Assembly (NCBI GenBank): GCA_024138015.1
Contig: JAMXBB010000001.1
Location: forward strand, 88,411,872 to 88,475,871
DNA length: 64,000 nt
Direction of reading: 5' to 3'
From: Lumnitzera littorea
Taxonomy: Eukaryota; Streptophyta; Magnoliopsida; Myrtales; Combretaceae
A program made the position numbers and the translations under genes. Positions within the stretch are counted from its first letter, which is position 1. Every line of letters starts with the position of its first letter. Under the pieces are notes generated by a model. The model searched no databases. It saw nothing but the letters and a program-made list of their open reading frames with translations, and had not been told where the DNA came from. Below are positions 37,464 to 49,642 of the stretch, piece after piece.

Positions 37464-40243
37464 ATGGCCACTTGTCTTTCGCGCTTACCCCCCGCTGCGT
37501 CGTCCTTTAAAGGCCAATTCCTTCCTTACACTACTTCTCCACTCTCCCTCCAGCCATCCTTCATAAACCCTAGAAGAAACAACGGTGGTGTAGTTTCCGT
37601 GAAAGCTGCAAGTGACGTAGTATTGCTCGATAAGAGTGAAGCGGAGACTAAAAATAGGCTCAAAACCACTTACTTGGAGAAGATTGTGCCTCTGCTTAAA
37701 CAAGAGTTTAATTACGCTAATATTCATCAGGTTGGTATGGGCGCTTGTTAATTTTTTTTTTTATTATTATTATAATGTTTTAGCTTTGAGCTTGTTTTTG
37801 AATTGAAAGAACACAAGATCTGAAAACAATAGGGAAAAAGGTTGAACTTATTATGTTTTGGGTTGTCTTGCTTTCATGTTTGTTGGCTTGGTTTAGCGGA
37901 TTTCCTGAATGTTTATACACAGTAATCTCAATATATTGCGATTACCGCAAGTAGAAAATGATTTTTTCAGCGGCTTTTTCCTCACGTATTTACCATCATT
38001 ATCTTCCCTCAGACAATGCTGTTCAGCAATGGCTATCACTATAAATCACAGGCATCTGGAACCTGTTTACATCAAATACTAAAACAAGTTCGGAAGACAT
38101 TTTCGGCGAACAAACACACTAAGTTTTGTTATCATTTGTGTCGGGGTGGCAATTCATGTTATCCGGTCGTGATAGGTTTTTATTTTGTGTCAGTGTTCTG
38201 GAAGTATAAAAAAATATAAATTCAATCAACTATCAAATGGCAATTACATTGTTTTATAGATGTCCTCAGCTTAAGCTTCTTCGATGGTTATGTTGTTGTG
38301 TATGGTTAGGAATTGTCACTCCTGCTCTCTCACCGGCTTAGTTCAACATGTGAAATCCCTTGTAGAAGCTATGCTGAATTTTTTGGACCAAAATAGTGCA
38401 ACTTAGTGTCCAAACCAGAAAGCTTCCACCTGTCTGTCTAGGTGAGATTCTTTCAATGATGTTATGACCAACATACTAAAGTTGAGATACGAAATTCCAA
38501 AAACATGCAAATTACAAGTCCATACACTTGCATATCCTGTTTTTCTTCTCATGGAGTATATTGCCAGAGAATGAATAGGGAGAGTGACCTTTTCGTGCCA
38601 TTGGTTGATTTTGGAGGCGTAATTATTCACTGTCTTAATATGATTAGGTGCCAAAAGTTGAGAAGATTGTGGTAAACTGTGGTATTGGAGATGCTGCTCA
38701 AAATGCTAAGGGGTTGGATGCAGCAATAAATGACTTGGCACTCATTACAGGGCAGAGACCTGTAAAAACAAGAGCTAGGGCATCCAATGCAGCTTTTAAG
38801 ATTAGAGAAGGTCAGCCACTTGGAATTGCAGTTACACTCAGAGGAAATGTAAGCATTCTTGATGATAATACAACTTCTGATTTGCTGCAATATTTATTGC
38901 TTTTTAACTTCAATGAAGATTGATGTTTGTGCAACTGTCAAAGATGAATGTCAAGGAAGGTGTTTTTACTTTTCCTTTCTCTATATATGATTGTAGTCAG
39001 GAGCAAATTGATAAGCTGAATTAACATGTATGTTCTCTCATATGCATGGTTGCTACTCGCCAGCCATGCAAAAGTGCGATCTGCGGGCCAGTTTATTCAC
39101 CTAGTGTTTTGTAGTATGACTATCAAACCATAACATGCCTTTGCCCCAAAAATGGAACATGGCAAAATGGACATGAGATGGTTGTTTCATGGATCATGCC
39201 TGTCCTAGGACGAAGATGTGGCTATGAAAAGCTAAAAATCCATGTCTACTATACAGGTATGAGGTATAGCACTCAAAAGATCTGTTGACCTCTGCAGCAA
39301 TGGCAAATGTAAAGGGGCTGATGTGTTTCATTTTGGCCTAGTACTATGATATACGTGAACAATGCAGCTGTAACTGAATTCGTACTCTTGAATTTTTTAT
39401 AGGTAATGGCCCTATAAAAAATATTGATGAGTTATGTCCTCCGATGAGTATTTGGATATTCATTGATCATGTGCTTTTCCATCAGTCTTCTGATTCTCAA
39501 TGGGCTATTGCATGCAGCATTCTGCATTACGTGGATTTTAATCACGAAAATGGAATAACCTTCAGATGCTTTTTGGAGGAACATGTTTCTATTTTGATGT
39601 AAATATCAGCTGCAACTGTTTAGTGTACTTAACTAGGTAGATATCGAACGTTGTCATGGATGTTATTGAGCTCTCATTCTTGTCCACGTGGTGAGGCATG
39701 ATCTGTCACTTGGTCTCAAGCAACGCCCTAGCATTATCTTGTTTCATCATCACTTTATTGTCAATCAAATGCCACGAAATAATTTGAGCAATTGCACGAG
39801 ATCATCTTTATCAAAAAGTTTAGTTGGAATATTATATCTTCTGGTTTCAAGCAACAGAGTTTGCAGCTTAACTGGGACTTTTGCTTGTGCGGTAACAGAT
39901 TATGTATTCATTTCTGGATCGGCTTGTGAACTTGGGGCTTCCTAGAACAAGGGACTTTCAAGGTGTAAATCCGAACAGCTTTGATGGACATGGTAACTAT
40001 AGCATTGGTGTTCGCGAGCAGAGCATTTTTCCAGATATTAGCTATGATGCTTTTGGTAAGCCAAGGGGTATGGATGTCTGCATCACTACAACTGCTAAAA
40101 CAGACAAGGAAGCTCAGAGGCTGCTGGCTCTCATGGGAATGCCGTTTAGAGAGAGTAGTGGTTCAGCAGCAGTTCAACAACGGAAGAAGAAGTTGAAGTC
40201 TCATCATTTCGATCCAAAGGGTAAGGGAAGGGCGAGACGGTGA
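37464..40243 (+). CDS. RPL5: chloroplast 50S ribosomal protein L5 (uL5c), nuclear-encoded
   Basis: Three exons: 37464-37730, 38648-38848, 39899-40243, all with GT-AG introns and a continuous frame of 270 codons. Residues 1 to ~45 are Ser/Pro/Arg-rich with almost no acidic residues and begin [10 protein letters not shown], a typical plastid transit peptide. The mature part shows uL5 landmarks: [54 protein letters not shown], then [18 protein letters not shown] and [13 protein letters not shown], ending in the bacterial-type [14 protein letters not shown] with a basic tail. It binds 5S rRNA in the central protuberance of the plastid large subunit. The length fits plant chloroplast L5. ATG 37464 is the first in-frame ATG. 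It lies between two transposon-rich blocks and has no functional link to its neighbours. Confidence 0.96.
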
Positions 40244-41040
40244 GGATCACCATTCTTTGGCGAGCACTGGGTGTTACTACAAACTGTTTTTGAATTGTTT
40301 CACGAGGTTATGTGTCAATCGTATCAAAATGGTGGTACTTGTTCCTTTTATAGTGTAGAATGAACAAAATTTTCATTGGAATATTTACAACCGCCTTTTG
40401 TAATGAGAGGTGCCCGGAGCAGTTAGTTTCATGTACCTTAATATCAGCCGTCTATGCAGTTCACCTTGTCCCAGACAACCTATTTATATCCAAGCTGTAT
40501 TATTATAGATGGATAAGCTGTACAGCTTTATACATTGGTATCGACTCGCTAATTCATGCATTTCATCATTGCGCAAAAATCATGCTAACCTTCTTTTTAT
40601 CGTCCGATGATATCGAATGTCTCCAATGGACATTAATTAATTTATGCGACTAACTGCTATTTATGAGGAGTGTATAATATATCTGCCTTTTGCCTTTTGC
40701 CTTTTTTTTTTTTTTTTATGGATAGATGGAAATGCAAATTTGAGGTGTTTGTAAATATATTACTAATGGAAGCACATAAAATATAGATACATGTTGAGGT
40801 TACACTTTTTAAATTGTTAAATATCAAATTTATTTGTTTTTATTAAGATTCGGTTGGTATGGGAAAGTAAGTTAATATTAATGTGTGACTTTACTCCTTA
40901 TTAAAGCTGTAGTGCTCCATTCCATTTGAGATTGGTTCATTTATCTAGTCAACCATTTATTATTGAATATGCAAAAAAAAAAAAATTTCGAATGTTTCAT
41001 ACTCGTATATGGTAGAATTAAACTGATGGAATATAGATAC
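40244..41040 (+). other. RPL5 3' UTR and following intergenic sequence
   Basis: Non-coding. A repeated TGCCTTTTGCC and a T run lie near 40685-40718. No further gene was recognised. Confidence 0.4.
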
Positions 41041-41600
41041 TAGGGTTGAATAGAGTTCGGTTCGGTATGGTTCGCTTCCTTTATCGAATCGAATTTAATA
41101 TAACAATTCAGTATTTTTTGAAAATCAAACCTAATTATATGATTCAGTTTAGAAATTTTTTTGATCTAATTAAAATCAGTTTAATCTCGTTTGATCTACG
41201 GTTTGAATCTTTTGTATTAAATTTTTACTAAATATTTTTATCTCTAATAAATATGAAATTTACTCAACTTAATCTTAATAATTGATATAGAATTAAGATA
41301 AAAAATAATAAAATATGAAAAATTTGATTAAATCTATGAAGATTGATGAAAAAAAAATATAAAAAGTATAAAATAAATATATGAAAATTTTTTTGTTTAA
41401 CTAAACAATTCGGTTTGGTTCGTTTTAAAATAATATGATTCGGTTTATTTTCTTGAACTGAATATCGAATAGTTTATATATAATCAAACTAAATCGTAAA
41501 TCAAACGATTTGCAAAAGAATCGATTTTTTTGTTCGATTCGGTTCAATTCACGATTCGATCTATGATTCGTGATTTTTTTGCTTAACCTTAATAGTTAGA
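41041..41600. repeat. TTCGGTT-rich low-complexity block
   Basis: Recurring TTCGGTT and TTCGATTCGG words on the + strand at both ends, with AT-rich sequence between them. Such blocks are frequent dispersed repeats in plant genomes. It directly precedes the left breakpoint of the REVEILLE duplicate. Confidence 0.45.
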
Positions 41601-41617
41601 AACACTAACATCATGTT

Positions 41618-43190
41618 TGAGTTATCTCGTTAAATGATGAAGGATATCCTGTTTAAATTCTCAGATAAAGGAAATGATCATAGTTTCTAGTAATATTGTA
41701 GTTTAATGGTGACCTGTGTCACCGTGGCCACGGTAATTGTGTAGCAAGCCATGGTGACAGCATGCTTGTTACCGTTAGTTGGATCTATGGACATCTCTCC
41801 CTTTGGCTGTTGGTTGAATTTAGGGAGGTCAGTTTGGGGTGCTATTTTGTTATAAATAACAAAGGAGACATCAAATGCCAGTTACCAAGCGCTTTTTAAG
41901 GTAAGGTTTATCATCACAAACTGACTTGAGGGCCCAATTTGTGGCATAACATGGTTATCCTACTTCTATATGTGAGGTGGATATAATGTGTGCCGTGGAT
42001 ATTATATGTTGACAGTTGTGTGGGGCATGGAATCTGAGTTATGCGATTTCATTTTCTATAACCATTTTAAGTAGTAGACACCTGCTGAGTTGAAACTTTT
42101 GAGAAATTCCTTGTGCTCCGTCTGACATTTTACAGGTTCAGGGCACCATTATAAAGCATTGAATTCCTAGAGTATCAATTCTGAAATTGACTGTTCATAT
42201 CATATGAGATTCTGTACGACTGTGAAGCATGTCCAAGACTCCCCTGATTCCAATTTTTCTCAACAATGTATGTTAGTGGTACCTCTGCATTTGTCTCATC
42301 TATTCAACTTTGCAGGTTTGACCATGACTAGAAAAAGATTGAAGCACTTAGTTGGTTCGAAAACAGCAATCCAGGTAGTTATGAATTCAGTGTACATGTC
42401 ATGGTTGTTTTGCATGGTCTGAAAGGACATCCATCTTAGCATGGTAGATTTTGTTGTTCAACACCATGTTTTAATTCCCTTAGAGACAGCAGTAGGAGTC
42501 TCTCCTTAGCATTTTTCCAGGGTTTGTAGATGTATGGAGAAATTCAGCATGTAACTTACAGATATTGCATTGTCTTAGTGTGCTTTCATCTTCTTTGAAG
42601 CATGAGCTCTCTTGTTGACCTATTTATTTTTCAACCTTGCCCTCTCCTAGTATTTTTCCCATTTTCCTATCTGAGCTGTGGATCTTCCATTGTATATGTT
42701 CTACTTAATTGATGAGATTACTTATTGCAGGTACAGAGTCACGTGTAAAAGTATTTTCTATAAGTCCAAAAGAACTGGACAAGTGTAACATTTACCACCT
42801 CCACAACCAAAGAGAGAGGCATTTCATCCTTATCCTCATTAAAGCCCCCAAAATTTGTTAGTTTTATGTATCTCTTATTAGTTGGGGGGAAAGCAGATGA
42901 GTTGCGGAATCAGTTGTCTCTAGAGGACTACTACATATCTTTTTTTCAATGTGCAAATGCAGCCCACTTTTTCAATACTGTCCTTCCGTCACTGATATTT
43001 GGGTTGTGGCATTATTGCAGGCACTGCTCTTAATGAGGAACTTGTGTGTGAGCTTAACAAGTCCTGAATTTGAGGATCATGTAAGCTTTTACCTTTACAT
43101 CATTTATACTTTTACCTTTCCCTGGTTATTACTGTATGTTTTGTCCAACAATCTAGTGACTCTGTCTTTCTGCAGAGGAGGTGGCTTTAA
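41618..43190 (+). pseudogene. partial duplicate of the REVEILLE gene (introns retained)
   Basis: Colinear with 20446-24570 of the parent but internally deleted. It contains the second half of intron 1, exon 2 (42316-42374), exon 3 (42731-~42856), a jump from intron 3 into intron 6, exon 7 (43021-43080, full length) and only the first bases of exon 8 (43176-43190). Exon 1 and exons 4-6 are missing. Exon 2 has Trp96 changed to a stop and a one-base insertion; exon 3 has lost the SHAQKYF reading and its donor GT; exon 8 hits TAA after four codons. Because introns are kept, it arose by DNA duplication, not retrotransposition. It lies 17 kb downstream on the same strand with RPL5 between. Non-functional. 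Confidence 0.93.
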
Positions 43191-43375
43191 ACACGTGAAG
43201 ATGATTGTTTTATCCTTTTTTTTTTTTTTTTCCTTCATAAAGTTAAAATTAATTCTTCTGACTTTAAAACTCAATTTATTGTAAAGAGAATGAGCATACT
43301 TCTAAAAATAGGAGAAAAAAAAAAAGTGGTGAAATCTTGGTCGTTGACATTAACCAGCTTAGCTTATCTGCTTTT

Positions 43376-43406
<31 letters not shown>

Positions 43407-43407
43407 T
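43191..43407. other. spacer with (AT)n microsatellite
   Basis: Short spacer between the REVEILLE duplicate and the LINE, ending in about 13 AT units (43381-43407). Confidence 0.6.
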
Positions 43408-46400
43408 TGCCAGAAACAAAAGACACTTCATTACTTGAATAAACAGCAAACATATACGTCAGTTCATAAACTGGTTGCTCTATTAGCTAGTAGAAGTTCA
43501 CTAAAAGGGCTCAGGGGATTTTAACTACTGCCAATAACATGTACTAAAACCCTTTTTACCTTGATTTGCCAACCAATCAGCACACCTATTTACATTTCGA
43601 CTAACAGGTGAAAAACTACAGGATGTGAAAGAAATCTTTAACCTGTTGATATCCGCAATAATGCCCGAGATAAACCAACAGCTTGCTCTATGTTGTAGAC
43701 AAATGAACACAACTAAGGAATCTGTTTCAATCACTATCCTTTCCCACCCCTTAGTCTGAGCCAAAACAAGTGCTTCCCTTACCGCTTCAGCCTCAGCAAC
43801 CCGAATCTCTCTACACACTGCAGCCAATGCTAAACATGAAGCATTTCTCGCCAGTACTCCTAATCCTGCGCTACAACCCACTCTACTAAAGGCACCATCG
43901 CAATCTATCTTGACTTGACTCTCCTCAGGTGGCTTCCAACTCTGTTGTGACTTCTCTAAGCTAGGTCATTGCATGTTATGGTCCTTTCCTAGAATAATGC
44001 TTTGAAATTTGCAGCTTTGACTAGGGTGACTAGCCCCATAGGTTATGGCATTTTCCTGTTGAAAACACAATCACGACGGTGTTTCCATATGTACCATAGG
44101 CCATAGCCAATCAGGCCCATAAACTGCTTTAACTCTTCCTTTTGCAAACCCCGCTGATCCCTTCATGAACAGCAGCCATCTATCTATAGAACAAACTTCT
44201 ATTGCATTATAACGACATCCAAGAAGTTTGGACCAAATTGGATATGTCCATTCACACACAAGTAACATATGCTCTACAGTTTCTTCAGCACCACAGAAAA
44301 TACACTCTGGAGAAGCTCGTATTTTTCTCTTGTATAGATTAAAATTGGTGCTAATTGCATTAACACATAAGTGCCAAAGGAAATACCTTACTTTAGACTT
44401 ACAGTGAGCATTTCAGATCAACTTCCAAACCTCCCGACTAGGCAATCTGGACGTGGTCACCTTTTCATCAATCAGCACGCAACTTGGTGTGAATACTGCA
44501 TGGTATGCTGATCGGACTGAGTACATTCCGTTCCTCTCCTATGGCCAGACTATTAAATCCTCATCTCCCAGCCAACTCAATGGAATTTGAAGGATTTTGT
44601 TAGCAATATCATTAGAGAAAAGTTCACGTACCTGAGATTCCTTCCAAACACCAGCCTCTTTATCAATCAAATCAGCCACTTTATCAGCTTGACCGTTCAG
44701 CACATCTATCTCTCGATCCAATCTTCCAATGGTAATTACTTTGTATCGCATCCCTTCCTACCAAAAGACTTCTTCACAACTTGGAAGCTTGAATCTAACC
44801 TTGAAGAAATCTTCATGTGGGAAATATATGCCCTTCAATAAATTAGCCCACAGATGTGGATTATGTAACAGTTGCTAGGCCAATTTCCCGAGCATGGCAT
44901 CATTAAATGCCTCTAAATCCCTAAAGCCTAGGCCACCTCTATCCTTTGCAATAGATAAGGATTCCCACCTCTTCTAATGTATTTTCGCACCAGCATCGGT
45001 TTCACCCCACCAAAACCTACTTATGAACGAGATTACTTTTGCCGTTGTATAAGTAGGAATTGCAGAGGCTACTGCTTTAATTGGTATTTCCTTCCTACCC
45101 TGAGAAAGTAAAACCTCCTTCTATCCTTATAATTTATTTCCTATTTTCTTCTTCATTGAATCCAATGCAGTACACTTCGCCCGACCCCATTCTATTTGGA
45201 TACCAAGGTAGTTTCCAGGCTTGTTGTTCCATGAAATACCCAATGTAAAAACCAAGTTAAAAAAATAATAATAATAATTAATTAATTTAAGAGAATTAAA
45301 GGAAATAAATAATTTTTATATCTAGACTTTGGTATGGTATATAAATTAACATCAAGCACGAAAGACAAAAGTGTCATATGAAAAAATTTAGACATTGGTA
45401 TAGCATAATACTAAGAGTAAAACTATCATAGGAAAAGATCTAAACATCGATATGACGTGTGATTACATATTAATGTTAGAAGCATTTTAGTTGGGGAAAA
45501 AGTTATACTCCCCACTAAATCATCTAAATGTACATTATAATTACCATAACTTCTCACAAAGCTTACAATACTCTTTAGGAAACCTATAGTATTCATCTTA
45601 ACCCCAATTGTCGAATCAAGATTCGTGTAATTGAAAGAGGAATTCATCAAGAATCAATCTTTTCTCCTTAATCAAGTAAGTTATCCTTTTATCTTCTTTC
45701 TACTTTTTCCAATTTATGCTTTTAAGGTTCCTTTAAGTTTAAGGAATAAGGGTATTAATATAGTTGGTGTAGTGGTGATGATGTGGTTATGATGTAATTA
45801 CATCTTGATGGTATTGTGAAATGGTGTTGAGATGTATAGTGTACGTATACCTTGTCTTGCATGGGTATGTGTATGTCATGAAATTTCTATATATGTATAT
45901 GTGTGAAAGTTGTGGTTTTGGGTAGTGTGAGTGTGCACGCATAGATTGGAGTGGCAATGTGCACTGTATGTATGCGTGTGGGACAGCATGCTGAGACTTG
46001 TGTAAATGTCAATATTGCATGTGTTTATGTTAGGAGGATATTAAAAGGATATATAGAATACGGTTTGGAAGCTTAGAGTAAGAAGTAGAGAATAGAGTTG
46101 AGCAAAAAGAAGTATCGAGTTGCAAATTTATTAAATTCTAAGCTAGTATTTATGTTTTGAACAAGTACTAAAAGACATGTGGTGTTGGATCATTTTGAGA
46201 TAGGAACTCCAGGTATGGGATACATGTTTGTTGAATGTGTGTGTTAAGATAGTAAAGATGAGCCGAACTAAATTGAACTTGGACTTAATTTATGTGGGTA
46301 GTTGTGCTTAGCTTCGACTACCTATTAGTCAGGTCCAATGGTGTTGGTGAGGCACCTGGTGATCTTTACATAACGTTGCCCCCTGTAGAGTCCCATATTG

Positions 46401-47611
46401 AAATGACATAAGTAGATCTAGGTTGGTTTATGACACTTGGGTGTTGGGGAGTACTCAATACCAATAATTATGTAGTATCTATATATATTGCTTGTTAAGG
46501 GTCATGAGTAACCCTAAGTTTTAAGATACTAAGACTATGATGGTTGTAAGCTTAAATGAAACATTAAATCTATTGCTTGTTGCACTTAATAGCAATATTT
46601 GTATGTATGTGTGTTTGACTGATACTTATGTTACATGCATATGTATATAGTATCCTGTATTAGGCTTTGGCTTACCTTATGAGGATTGTTATTTTTTTAG
46701 TTGTAGAGATAGGTTAAGAGATAGATGATGAGGTTTACATTGAGGATTACGAATTTGATTACTTACTATGATGAGCAGGAAGATTATTACTATTATGAGG
46801 ATAGAGTCGGAGCAACATAGTTTAGTTGTAGGGAAGACAAGAGGAGTTGTGCTTATTTTCACTATAATTGTTTGTTTAGGAGATTAGTGTGGTTTTGGAG
46901 TCGCCTGTGACTTCTGTTTTTAGATTTAAAAGTTTAATTGTTGTTGGAGTTACAAAACTCCAATTAATGATCTAGGGTCCTTTCATGTTTTATGGAGTTA
47001 AGTGGGTGGCATTTCATTATTATTTAAATTCGATGGTTGTTAAATGGTGAATTGGCAGATTTCATGTTATTATCTTGTAGATTTTAGACAAATTACAGGT
47101 TTCTAGACTTTTGACGTATCTATAAGAAATAAGGAAACATGGTGAGGTTATGGAATCTTGGGTTTTGGGGCGTTACACCTAACCATTGGCAAATCTCCCT
47201 CTGCCTATCTTCAGTTGCATTTCTACTAATGATAATTGCAAACTTCTTGAAATTAACCGCTTGACCAGATACTTAGCAATAGGGTGTGATTATGTCTTTG
47301 AACTTTCTAATGTTTTAAGTTTGAACTACTGGCTTCCATGAAAAATAGTGAATCATCTGCACAAAACAAATGGGTTAGAATCGAGCGTCCCCTCCTTATT
47401 TTTATCCCCTTAACATGATCCCTAGCTATTGCATGTATAAGTAATTGTAAAAGTACATTAGCACCAAATAAAAATAAATAAGGGGATAAAGGATCCCCTT
47501 GTCTAATTATTATGAGATAGGATTGTCATGATTTTCTTTATTTAGCCTAAGAGTTAAAAAGCTCTTTTGATAGAAAGAAATCAAGGCTCATGTAAGAACT
47601 TAAAAAATAGA
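43408..47611 (-). pseudogene. L1-type LINE relic, split by a solo LTR
   Basis: On the - strand, from high to low coordinates: reverse transcriptase with RQGDPLSPYLF (near 47495) and the catalytic box read as CADDSLFF (near 47360), then SGQAVNFKKFAI (near 47260). After the inserted LTR come NNKPGNYLGIQIEWGRAK, then RFWWGETDAG...RGGLGFRDLEAFNDAMLGK (near 45010-44890), the zf-RVT zinc-binding domain (CIFCGAEETVEHMLLVCEW, near 44310-44250) and the RNase H-like domain (43881-43525). Many stops and shifts make it dead. The endonuclease and early reverse transcriptase are missing, so it is 5'-truncated. Its 3' end runs into an (AT)n tract in place of a plain poly(A). Confidence 0.88.
45244..47177. 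mobile_element. solo LTR inserted in the LINE
   Basis: Ends TGTAAAAACC...GGGGCGTTACA, with the inverted terminal words TGTAA/TTACA usual for gypsy LTRs. It is flanked by CCCAA (45239-45243) and CCTAA (47178-47182), a five-base target duplication with one mismatch. Taking out the insert and one copy of the duplication rejoins the LINE frame on the - strand (QWLG followed by ISWNNK). No primer site, polypurine tract or coding region is inside, so it is one LTR of 1934 bp, not a whole element. Strand not determined. Confidence 0.85.
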
Positions 47612-49621
47612 TGTAGACACCTAATTTTTGCCCTTTTATAGTTTTAATTTTTATTACAAAAAAGGTCCTAATTCAAAAATAAAAAAAAACAAAAAAATTT
47701 AATAAAAAATTAAAAAATTAATTAATAATGAAAATACCAAAAAAAAAAAGAAAAGGAGAAATTATAAAAATTTCGTAGATTTTTAGGAAATAATTTATAT
47801 TAGGAATAATTAGTTTTAGTGTTAGTTTTAGTTTTAGTTTTAGTCTAGTTAAAAAATTTTATTTTAGGGAATCGGATAGTTTAAATATAATTTAATTGTA
47901 ATGAATGTCAAGCTTAAATAAAATATAATTTTATATAACGTCAAAGCTTCTCGCCACGCACAGCGACAACAACGGATAAGTGCAAATCCAACAAGCTTTA
48001 ACAGAAAACAATGGTGTGCTTGAGTCTTCTCCTTCCTTGCATCTCAATGTTGAAAATTAGGATAAGGATAGCTGTAACTAATCAGGATACAACCATCGCT
48101 GACCAAGCCAACGACAGTAGCAACTTGGACCAACATCGTTCTACATCTACCGCCCTAAACATTGGCCTTGAACAAAATTATTGTCCATCTGACCAACGAC
48201 AAGTCTACAACCCAAATGCAGTCCACGCTAATGATGCTACCGCACTCTACTGAAGATTTTGCGAACAACAATATTATTCATTTAAACAGGCCATCGACTA
48301 GCACTTCTACTAAACTTCGCACATTGTCGCTCACGTACGGACCAAGCATAGCACGTCCTTACAACAACAACAACCAAACTCGAAACTTCTTTGCTAGCTT
48401 TTCCTCTCTTGCACACAGCGGCACCCCCTTCTACGTACGTCCGTAACGTCTAAGCTTCACATTACAAGCACGAGCACTCCATTCGTGAACAACAAATCTA
48501 CGGTGGCACTGTACAACCAAACACATTTAGAAGTGACGTAACTCCATTAACACTAGCAACAATCCATAACTCCTTGACCAACATTTAGCTCTCGAATATG
48601 TCCATGCCTCGACTAGAATTTCACGCTGCAATCTGACCAGCCTTGATGCAATCTATCGTCTTCGCCCACTGAACAGCAAGTCACACGCACCATCGTATAG
48701 TGAATAGCCAAGCAAGGTTCAGTTTCTTCTAATTTTATTTTATTTTATTATATTATTATCATTTTATTATTATATTATTAGTTAACATAATATATCATAT
48801 AGGAATATATTGGTTTAGGAGTTTTAGTATTAGTTTTTATATATTAAGTATATTATATGGAATTATTTTATTTTGGTAGATAGTTATATATACTAGTTTA
48901 ATGGTTGTTAGAATTATTTATCTTTTTAGATTTGGCTTTACTTAAGGATTTATCACATAAAAAGTTGTTTTCCTTTAAATAAAAATTAATAGAAGGCCCT
49001 TTTAAAAATAGGATTGTTAGAACATTTTTTTTTATAAAATAACAGCACTCAAGTGTTAAGACCTCTTAGTTTTTTTTTAAAATGAACTAAATAAATTAAA
49101 ACGTAAACTTGGACGGTTTTCAAAATTAAAAGCAATCAACACACTAAAGATTTTTTTGAAAGAACTACGATCGTTTAATTCCAGTTAGCGGGTATGTAGG
49201 CACCTTTGGGGCGACGATAATATATGTAAAACTTAGGTTCTTTTTCTTTTGATTTTTTTATTTATCTATTTATTTTAAATATTATAATTAGAAAAATAAT
49301 CCTAATTTCGGTAAATAAATAGTGGTACCCATTAGGGTTTAATAAGTTAGCTCTCGAATTCAGAACCCTCTGGTTCTTCATTAAAATTGAAGTCAAAGAT
49401 CGGTAATCAAATCGTAATCAATCCACTCAAATGGTTACAGTTCATTTTTCTTTTCCCGACTTCGGTCGGGTGGCGACTCCAAAAATTATTTTCAATAAAA
49501 AAATCGGAATTTCTCAATTTCTTTAGTCGATGATTAATATTAAATGAGTTATGGTTTAGTATTAATTAGGAAATAGGGAAATCAAATTTAAATAAAAGAA
49601 ATCGAAAAATCAGGCTCGATA
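47612..49621 (+). repeat. 5' LTR of F2 (2010 bp)
   Basis: Starts TGTAGACACC. Highly similar to 54454-57029 except that 28 bp (47913-47940) stand where the 3' LTR has 598 bp including its TATA box. The LTR-internal open frames (48011-48253, 48162-48446) recur in the other LTR and have no family resemblance. Confidence 0.85.
49455..49480 (+). promoter_or_regulatory. UUCG-loop hairpin followed by a copy of the primer-site core
   Basis: CCCGAC-TTCG-GTCGGG forms a perfect six-pair stem with a UUCG tetraloop, directly followed by TGGCGACTCC (49471-49480), identical to the first ten bases of the primer-binding site 145 bp further on. Equivalent hairpins lie 166-168 bp from the LTR end in two other LTRs in the window. 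Confidence 0.6.
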
Positions 49622-49624
49622 ATT

Positions 49625-49642
49625 TGGCGACTCCATTGGGGA
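49625..49642 (+). other. primer-binding site of F2
   Basis: TGGCGACTCCATTGGGGA, three bases after the 5' LTR. It begins with TGG (complement of tRNA CCA) and resembles the arginine-tRNA type primer site described for Ogre/Tat elements. tRNA identity is from memory. Confidence 0.7.

Noticed and set aside
37348..37566. Alternative frame over RPL5 exon 1
   Set aside because: Shadow of the real gene; only the frame starting at 37464 joins to exons 2 and 3.
42949..43284. Open frame over exon 7 of the REVEILLE duplicate as a separate gene
   Set aside because: It is pseudogene exon 7 read into its intron; the frame has no support beyond the 60-bp exon.
48011..48446. Open frames inside the F2 5' LTR, repeated in the 3' LTR
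   Set aside because: They recur because the LTRs are repeats; frames differ in length between copies and show no domain.
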